Source: SZUA-22 sp039714835
GTDB taxonomy: Bacteria; Bacteroidota; Ignavibacteria; Ignavibacteriales; Melioribacteraceae
Reading direction: 5' to 3'
DNA length: 9,439 nucleotides
Assembly (NCBI GenBank): GCA_039714835.1
Contig: JBDLIN010000152.1
Span: 1-9,439 of the forward strand
Position numbers and translations under genes: made by a program. The stretch's first letter is position 1; every line of letters begins with the position of its first letter. The notes under the pieces are model-generated. The model made no database searches. It saw only the letters and a program-made list of their open reading frames with translations, and was not told where the DNA came from. This document shows, piece by piece, positions 1 to 4,829 of the stretch.

Positions 1-2
1 GT

Positions 3-74
3 TTAATATTGAATAAGATGTTTGAGAAGTATTTTATAAAGGCGGAAATAATTACAAAAGGAACAAACACTTAG
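3..74 (+). CDS. Possible 3' end of a gene entering from the left edge
   Basis: One plus-strand frame is open from base 3 to a TAG at 72-74. It would encode about 23 residues of a lysine-rich C-terminus including KMFEKYFIKAE. If real, the gene converges on the cyclase gene, leaving about 50 AT-rich bases between the two stops. A frame this short in AT-rich DNA can easily be open by chance, and no family can be recognised. The reverse strand of this stretch shows no better candidate. Confidence 0.25.
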   Translation, partial: LILNKMFEKYFIKAEIITKGTNT

Positions 75-124
75 ATAAAAATGTATTTATAATAAATAGA
101 CTTGGAGACACAAACTGATTCTAC

Positions 125-2077
125 CTAACATTTTATCCCAATATCAATTTTACCTTCTCTTTGCCATTTTTGGAGCAATAATATACTAAGTGCTGATAGA
201 AATGGCTTTGGGCCAAACTTAATCTTTTCTCCTCTATTTTGTGATTTTATTTTTTTTATGATCCAATGCATTTTCTTATAATCAACATAATGTTTGACAT
301 TGCTTCGACTACTCTCTTCAATAATGGATTGAAAATGTTTTTCATCTTTTAAGAATTGGAAGTATGCATTTGGAATTGTAGTTCCTGATTTGTCCCTACG
401 CCAACAAATCTCATTAGGAATGATTCCCTCAATAGCTTTTCGAAATATATATCGATTATATCCTTCGTTGAACATGTACTTCTTATAATCTAATGCAAGA
501 TAGAATTCTATAAGCTTTACATCCAACAATGGATACCGATACTCAATCCTTCGTCTATGAGCGAGAACATTTGTACCCTCTATCCGATCAACAAGATGAT
601 TGGTCATCAATCTGGAGTAAATCCTTTCATATAAATTGTAGTGTCCCGATTGATCTATTTCTTTGAAGTATCTATACCTGGTATTAAAATCTCTTTTTAT
701 CACATTATTTATTGTAAAGACCTTATACCTATCAATTCGAAAGTCTGGTTTGGAAAACAGTCTATCTACAATTTTTCTGGTCAATCGAAATCGATATTTT
801 AAGTAATAGAGCAACAGAGTTCTTGTTTGATTTAAGCCATCATTCTTGCTTTTTTCTATTAACTGCTTTTTAAGGAATCCATATTCCAGATCTATTGCGA
901 GCTCATCGAAGTATCCAGGTGGAGTTGAAGAAACTCCCTCATCACCTCCAAAACCAGAGAGCATTACATTTATATTTTCTAAGCTGGCTCTCTTCAATAA
1001 AGGCTCTGTCATCATTGGATATATCTTACTAATTGGGCTCAAAGTGAGCTCAAGCTGATCAATGAGTGCCTGAAAGCTTCCTCCCTCTTCTTCGCCGTCA
1101 ATTAAATAATGGTTCTTTATTCCAAGATGCCCGGCCACCATTGTACTATATTCAGACTCATCTTTAAAGGGGTAATAATTGCTCTTTTGATAATCAGATA
1201 ATGAATGAGAAAGTGCAACTAGGGATACACCAGCACTATTAATTTTACTGGCAAGACCAGCTATAGATGACGAATCTAACCCCCCACTGAGTTCTATTCC
1301 AATCTTCCCATTCGAACGCATTCTTTGCCTGACAGCATCAAATAACAGCCTTGAGAAATCATCAATAACAGAACGTTCATCTTTGAGTACATTTGTTCTT
1401 CTTTTCAAATCCCAGTACTTTTCAAGTCGCAATGATGACCCAGGTTCTATCATTAACGAATGAGCGGGTTTTAACCTATATAGATTGTGATAAGCTGTCT
1501 CACCTTTATTTGGGATCAGATTCATTATACTATCTACAACATGTTTTTCATTAATCTTCCTGGGAAATTCAGGGATACTAAACAATCCCTGAATTTCAGA
1601 TGAAAATGCAAACATCGTTGGAGAATCAAAATAGAAGAATGGCTTGCATCCAAAATGATCTCTAGCACAGAAAAGAGATTGTACTTTTTGGTCCCAAATT
1701 GCAAATGCAAAATCACCATATAAGTGTTTAACACAATCGTTCCCCCATTTTTGATAGGCATGTAAGATTAGTTGACTATCCGTAGTATTTTTTAGTTGAA
1801 CTCGTGTAATTTCAAGTTGCCTGGCTAGCTCCTCTCTGTAATCTATTCGTGCATCAGCAGTAATACAACATTTAGTAGTATTGTCATAATAAGGCAAATA
1901 CTCATTTACAGACTCTGGAGTAGTTATTAACATATGATGTCCCAAACCTATTTGCCCATCCTTCCATCTGCCAGAACGATCTGGATGCCAGTGGCTTAAA
2001 CTCTCCATCGAATAATTGAAAATGGAATCATTCACCGCCTCGTTATTCTTATAAAGAATTCCAAAGATTGTACTCAT
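125..2077 (-). CDS. Lasso peptide cyclase (protein C), asparagine-synthetase-like
   Basis: This 650-residue protein is predicted to activate the side chain of the core Glu9 with ATP and close the macrolactam with the freed Gly1 amine. Residues 1-200 form a class II glutaminase-like fold starting MSTIFGIL, with the family's GDFAFAIWD (121-129) and ARDHFGCKPFFY (138-149). The catalytic Cys2 of true asparagine synthetases is Ser here, so glutamine hydrolysis should be lost, as expected for lasso cyclases of the McjC type. The synthetase half has the ATP pyrophosphatase loop SGGLDSSS (264-271), SGFGGDEG (374-381) and RYPLLD (514-519). The start is fixed by the family's very N-terminal motif. The gene diverges from the kinase gene across a 92-base gap. 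A plain asparagine synthetase B is unlikely because of Ser2 and the lasso neighbours. Confidence 0.88.
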   Translation of the reverse strand: MSTIFGILYKNNEAVNDSIFNYSMESLSHWHPDRSGRWKDGQIGLGHHMLITTPESVNEYLPYYDNTTKCCITADARIDYREELARQLEITRVQLKNTTDSQLILHAYQKWGNDCVKHLYGDFAFAIWDQKVQSLFCARDHFGCKPFFYFDSPTMFAFSSEIQGLFSIPEFPRKINEKHVVDSIMNLIPNKGETAYHNLYRLKPAHSLMIEPGSSLRLEKYWDLKRRTNVLKDERSVIDDFSRLLFDAVRQRMRSNGKIGIELSGGLDSSSIAGLASKINSAGVSLVALSHSLSDYQKSNYYPFKDESEYSTMVAGHLGIKNHYLIDGEEEGGSFQALIDQLELTLSPISKIYPMMTEPLLKRASLENINVMLSGFGGDEGVSSTPPGYFDELAIDLEYGFLKKQLIEKSKNDGLNQTRTLLLYYLKYRFRLTRKIVDRLFSKPDFRIDRYKVFTINNVIKRDFNTRYRYFKEIDQSGHYNLYERIYSRLMTNHLVDRIEGTNVLAHRRRIEYRYPLLDVKLIEFYLALDYKKYMFNEGYNRYIFRKAIEGIIPNEICWRRDKSGTTIPNAYFQFLKDEKHFQSIIEESSRSNVKHYVDYKKMHWIIKKIKSQNRGEKIKFGPKPFLSALSILLLQKWQREGKIDIGIKC

Positions 2078-2081
2078 ATAA

Positions 2082-2089
2082 CAAAAATA
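2082..2089 (-). promoter_or_regulatory. Possible Bacteroidota -7 box for the cyclase gene
   Basis: On the minus strand these bases read TATTTTTG, an exact fit to the Bacteroidota -7 consensus TAnnTTTG. The box ends only 4 bases before the cyclase ATG, so the transcript would have almost no leader. No convincing -33 TTG element is seen at the usual distance. The whole 2078-2169 divergent gap is AT-rich, so a chance match is quite possible. It must hold the start signals for both directions unless the kinase operon is driven from elsewhere. Confidence 0.25.
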
Positions 2090-2169
2090 TAGAATTCAAT
2101 TCATTAGATCTTGTTTGACTTAATTCATTGTAAAAAAAAGTGTAGATTCACCAGAACATTAGTGAAAAA

Positions 2170-3081
2170 ATGAGATTGAATTCATTTCGGTACAGGATAC
2201 ATGGTATCTCAATTAAATCAGAAATCGAATTGCCTGATTTGTTGCTAGATTCAGCAGATAAGTTTGACGTTGTTATTCAATATGGCAATGTTCCACAACA
2301 TCTACCAGATATACAATCACAAGGAGTTCTGTATGAGGCTGCTGAAAACGATTTTCTTTTTAAGTTTGAATCGGTAGCTAAATATCGTGTCCAGAATGGC
2401 AACTTAATTATCGTAGACCCAAATAAAGATTCTTCGAATGAAGATATCTCTCTTTTTCTAATGGGATCGGTAATGGGAGCATTATTGCATCAACGGGGAT
2501 TGTTAGTTCTTCATGGAAGTTCAGTAATTATAAAAAACAGGGCTGTTATTATTACAGGGCACTCAACAGCCGGGAAGTCAACATTAGCGGCTGGGTTAAA
2601 TGAAGCTGGCTTTCCAATATTAACTGATGATCTATCTACTATCAGTTTTAACAACTCTAATAATATATATGTACACTCTGGATTTCCTTATATCAGGCTT
2701 TGGAGAGATGTGATAGAAAAGCTTCAGATTAAGGGAGAGCTTCAGAAAGTGAGGACAGAAATTGAGAAATATAAGAAATCCATTTCTTATGATAATATTA
2801 TGGATAAGTATGAAGTTGGACTTATTCTAAACCTATCAAAAAGGAACACAACGGGCTTCAGTTTCGATGAAATCAAGGGTATGGATAAATTTGATATCCT
2901 TAAGACAAATACTTACAGAACGCGTTTCATTGAAGGACTAAATATGGCCCAGAGCCATTTTAATAATGTTACCAAACTGATTGAGAAAATCCCCCTGTAT
3001 AAAATAGAACGCCCTTCGGAGCCATTGCTAATCTATGAGTTAACAGATTACGTGAAAAGTGTAATTAATCCACTTCTATAA
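2170..3081 (+). CDS. HPr-kinase-like lasso peptide kinase
   Basis: This 303-residue protein resembles the HPr(Ser) kinase/phosphorylase C-terminal fold that is found beside pqqD-like genes and in lasso clusters. It has a conserved RGLLVLHGSSV segment (109-119), a Walker A loop GHSTAGKST (130-138) and an acidic pair LTDD (151-154) suited to Mg2+ and catalysis. Residues 1-100 are a divergent N-terminal region without a clear motif. Characterised lasso kinases (the paeninodin-type ThcoK family) phosphorylate the side-chain hydroxyl of the precursor's C-terminal Ser, and the precursor here ends in Ser. By inference this enzyme phosphorylates that Ser42 (core Ser16). It is the first gene of the plus-strand operon, and its stop overlaps the next start by one base (TAATG). 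A role in carbon-catabolite control is unlikely, since no HPr gene is near and the neighbours are all lasso genes. Confidence 0.82.
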   Translation: MRLNSFRYRIHGISIKSEIELPDLLLDSADKFDVVIQYGNVPQHLPDIQSQGVLYEAAENDFLFKFESVAKYRVQNGNLIIVDPNKDSSNEDISLFLMGSVMGALLHQRGLLVLHGSSVIIKNRAVIITGHSTAGKSTLAAGLNEAGFPILTDDLSTISFNNSNNIYVHSGFPYIRLWRDVIEKLQIKGELQKVRTEIEKYKKSISYDNIMDKYEVGLILNLSKRNTTGFSFDEIKGMDKFDILKTNTYRTRFIEGLNMAQSHFNNVTKLIEKIPLYKIERPSEPLLIYELTDYVKSVINPLL

Positions 3082-3944
3082 TGGATAAAAAAAAAATCAT
3101 CTGGTTAGCTTCATATCCGAAATCAGGAAACACATGGTTCAGGGTTATTCTTAGTAATATTTTATCGGAAACAGATAACCCAACAGACATTAATGAACTG
3201 GTTGAAACTCCAATAGCTAGTAGCAGGTTTATATTTGACAATCTCACCGGTACAAGTGCTTCAGATTTAACAGTTCAGGAAATAAATAATTTACGTCCAA
3301 AAGTATATACACTTCTTTCAGACCATTCGGATAAAGACCTCTTTCTAAAAGTGCACGATGTTTGGCAAATAAATAAGTTAGGATCCCCAATCTTTCCCAA
3401 AGATATTACAAAAGGAGTATTGTATTTTATCAGGAATCCGTTAGATATTGCAGCATCCCTTGCTTTTCACAACAGCAGTTCAATATTAGAGTCTATAAAG
3501 ACCCTAAACAGTCAATCATATGCACTTTGTAAAAATCCTAAAAAGCTACATAATCAATTATACCAGCGCATATCCAACTGGTCTAAACATGTAAGATCCT
3601 GGACAATAGAATCAGGATTACCAATATTTACTATTCGATATGAAGACTTACATATAAACCCGCTACAAACCATTTTTGAAGCCCTTAAGTTCATAAATAT
3701 GGAGGTGTCAAAAAAAAGAATCATCGAAGCAATTGAAAACAGCTCTTTTAAAAAATTAAAAGAACAGGAAATATCCAATGGTTTTAAAGAGAAGCCAATT
3801 AACGCAACATCCTTTTTTCGTGAAGGAAAATATAATACCTGGAAATATCACTTAAACCAAAGTGACATTACAGAGATTGTAAAGGCTCACACAACAATAA
3901 TGAGAAGATATGGTTATATATCCAAAGATTCGGATAAAGTTTAA
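3081..3944 (+). CDS. PAPS-dependent sulfotransferase, likely lasso tailoring enzyme
   Basis: This 287-residue protein matches the cytosolic-type sulfotransferase family 1 over its whole length. It has the 5'-phosphosulfate loop SYPKSGNTW (11-19), a KVHD (90-93) whose His92 fits the catalytic base, the 3'-phosphate motif YFIRNPLDIAASLAFH (115-130) with Arg118, and the C-terminal REGKYNTWK (247-255) that corresponds to the RxGxxGxWK nucleotide-binding loop. It should transfer sulfate from PAPS to a hydroxyl. Its start overlaps the kinase stop by one base, and the lasso B1 gene follows after 48 bases, so the lasso peptide is the likeliest acceptor. Candidate sites in the core are Tyr11, Thr7, Thr8, Ser10 and Ser16, and the sequence does not decide between them. 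A glycan or lipid substrate remains possible. Confidence 0.85.
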   Translation: MDKKKIIWLASYPKSGNTWFRVILSNILSETDNPTDINELVETPIASSRFIFDNLTGTSASDLTVQEINNLRPKVYTLLSDHSDKDLFLKVHDVWQINKLGSPIFPKDITKGVLYFIRNPLDIAASLAFHNSSSILESIKTLNSQSYALCKNPKKLHNQLYQRISNWSKHVRSWTIESGLPIFTIRYEDLHINPLQTIFEALKFINMEVSKKRIIEAIENSSFKKLKEQEISNGFKEKPINATSFFREGKYNTWKYHLNQSDITEIVKAHTTIMRRYGYISKDSDKV

Positions 3945-3959
3945 TATTTCATTTTTTAT

Positions 3960-3967
3960 TACATTTG
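3960..3967 (+). promoter_or_regulatory. Candidate Bacteroidota -7 promoter box upstream of B1
   Basis: TACATTTG is an exact match to TAnnTTTG and lies 26-33 bases before the B1 ATG, in the only sizeable gap of the plus-strand cluster. The expected -33 TTTG element is not clear, the nearest being the AGTTTA at 3939-3944. If active, it would let the B1, B2 and precursor genes be transcribed separately from the two tailoring genes. Confidence 0.4.
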
Positions 3968-3992
3968 TATTATTAACATCTATTTATTGCTA

Positions 3993-4301
3993 ATGAATGA
4001 ATTGCAAAATAATTCTTCACTTATGAAATCTGTTTTAGCTCGAAACGACAAACTCGTATTTAGCAAAGTCGATGGTGAAGTTATTATGCTTAGTATAGAT
4101 AACGGGGAGTATTATGGACTGAATCAGGTTGGAGCTGAGATATGGGGCTATTTGAATCAACCATGTTCAGTTGAAACAATAATTGAGAAACTCCGAAAGT
4201 ATTTCGAAGTTTCTATACAAAAATGCAAAACAGATACACTACCCTTTATTATAGAATTAATACAAAAAAAAATTATAATAATAGTTGAAGATGAATGCTA
4301 A
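3993..4301 (+). CDS. PqqD-like RiPP recognition element (lasso B1)
   Basis: This 102-residue protein is of the PqqD family (RiPP recognition element, winged helix-turn-helix). The typical core is visible: VDGEVIMLSIDNGEYYGLNQ, then a GAEIWGYL helix, an ETIIEKLRKYF helix and a C-terminal hydrophobic helix. In lasso systems B1 binds the precursor leader, through its YxxP-type motif, and delivers it to the B2 peptidase. The leader here has the matching WEKPKL. The ATG at 3993 is chosen over an in-frame TTG at 3987. An internal ATG at residue 11 is also possible and would not disturb the domain. The 3' end overlaps the B2 gene by 11 bases, which supports coupled translation. Separate small B1 and B2 proteins are common outside the fused proteobacterial type. 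Confidence 0.87.
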   Translation: MNELQNNSSLMKSVLARNDKLVFSKVDGEVIMLSIDNGEYYGLNQVGAEIWGYLNQPCSVETIIEKLRKYFEVSIQKCKTDTLPFIIELIQKKIIIIVEDEC

Positions 4302-4689
4302 GTTGTATCTTAGATATGCATTTAACACTAGTTGGAAGGAGAGATATGATATAATAAGAATTCTTCTATTACTAGTTAAAGAAGGACTTATTGTCCGTTA
4401 CATGCCATTGAAGTACTACTATTCCAGTTTCATCAATACACCCGAAGATATATATTTGGATTTGCAACCATTTCACGAAAATATTGATCGTATTAATAGA
4501 GTGATTAAAGCAGTACCTTGGAATGTTACGTGTTTGATGGAGTGTCTTGTTATTCAATCATATTTTAAAAAATTCTCTATAAATGTTCCCATTTATATTG
4601 GAGTAAAGACTGGTGAAGAACTTAAAGCTCACGCATGGTATAGTGAATCTGAGCAATTCTCATATAATAAATTGTCAATCAATGAATAA
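4291..4689 (+). CDS. Lasso leader peptidase B2, transglutaminase-like, short C-terminus
   Basis: This 132-residue protein resembles lasso B2 cysteine peptidases, the transglutaminase-like fold that cuts the leader from the core. The hallmark region is present: PWNVTCLMECL with the nucleophile probably Cys81, then IYIGVKTGEELKAHAW with the catalytic His114. The N-terminal part is helical. The protein stops 18 residues after that His, somewhat earlier than I expect for the family. At His+12, where McjB-type enzymes carry the third catalytic residue Asp, this protein has Asn126, though an alignment gap could change that assignment. The ATG at 4291 is preferred to the in-frame TTG at 4285. It overlaps B1 by 11 bases and the precursor gene by 8 (ATGAATAA). 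It may be fully functional, weakened, or cut short. I see no frameshift that would restore a longer tail. Confidence 0.8.
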   Translation: MNAKLYLRYAFNTSWKERYDIIRILLLLVKEGLIVRYMPLKYYYSSFINTPEDIYLDLQPFHENIDRINRVIKAVPWNVTCLMECLVIQSYFKKFSINVPIYIGVKTGEELKAHAWYSESEQFSYNKLSINE

Positions 4690-4810
4690 GCGAGTTAAGG
4701 ATATCAAAAAGGTGTGGGAAAAGCCTAAATTAAAAAGCCTAAACTTTAAGGACACATTGGGTGGTAAACCACACAATACAACTGAGTCTTACGGCGGATT
4801 TTTTTCTTAA
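4682..4810 (+). CDS. Lasso precursor peptide (A), predicted core GGKPHNTTESYGGFFS
   Basis: This 42-residue peptide has a lysine-rich 26-residue leader followed by a 16-residue core. The leader carries WEKPKL (12-17), a variant of the YxxPxL motif bound by B1, and Thr25 at the -2 position, the usual recognition residue before lasso cleavage. Cutting after Leu26 gives a core with Gly1 and a single acidic residue, Glu9, fitting a 9-residue macrolactam ring. The tail SYGGFFS could be locked by Tyr11, Phe14 or Phe15. The C-terminal Ser fits the kinase, and Tyr, Thr and Ser hydroxyls could accept sulfate. The ATG at 4682 overlaps the B2 stop. An in-frame ATG at 4613 would add 23 residues inside B2 that resemble no leader, so it is rejected. 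The product itself is inferred, not seen. Confidence 0.88.
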   Translation: MNKRVKDIKKVWEKPKLKSLNFKDTLGGKPHNTTESYGGFFS

Positions 4811-4829
4811 AAAAATAATTTTACCTCAT

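Noticed and set aside
84..98. Perfect AT palindrome TATTTAT-A-ATAAATA near the left edge
   Set aside because: It is all A/T, so a hairpin would be weak, and it is likely in DNA this AT-rich. It has no T-run placed as in a terminator.
125..2077. Reading the minus-strand gene as a true asparagine synthetase
   Set aside because: Cys2 is replaced by Ser and the gene sits with lasso B1, B2 and precursor genes.
3987..3992. TTG start for B1
   Set aside because: It adds only two residues, and the ATG at 3993 is a normal start with the whole PqqD domain downstream.
4613..4681. In-frame upstream extension of the precursor peptide
   Set aside because: It lies wholly within B2, its residues do not resemble a lasso leader, and the ATG at 4682 gives a normal 26-residue leader.
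4761..4829. Upstream start for the secreted protein
   Set aside because: It would bury the clear signal peptide 23 residues inside the protein and overlap most of the precursor core codons.
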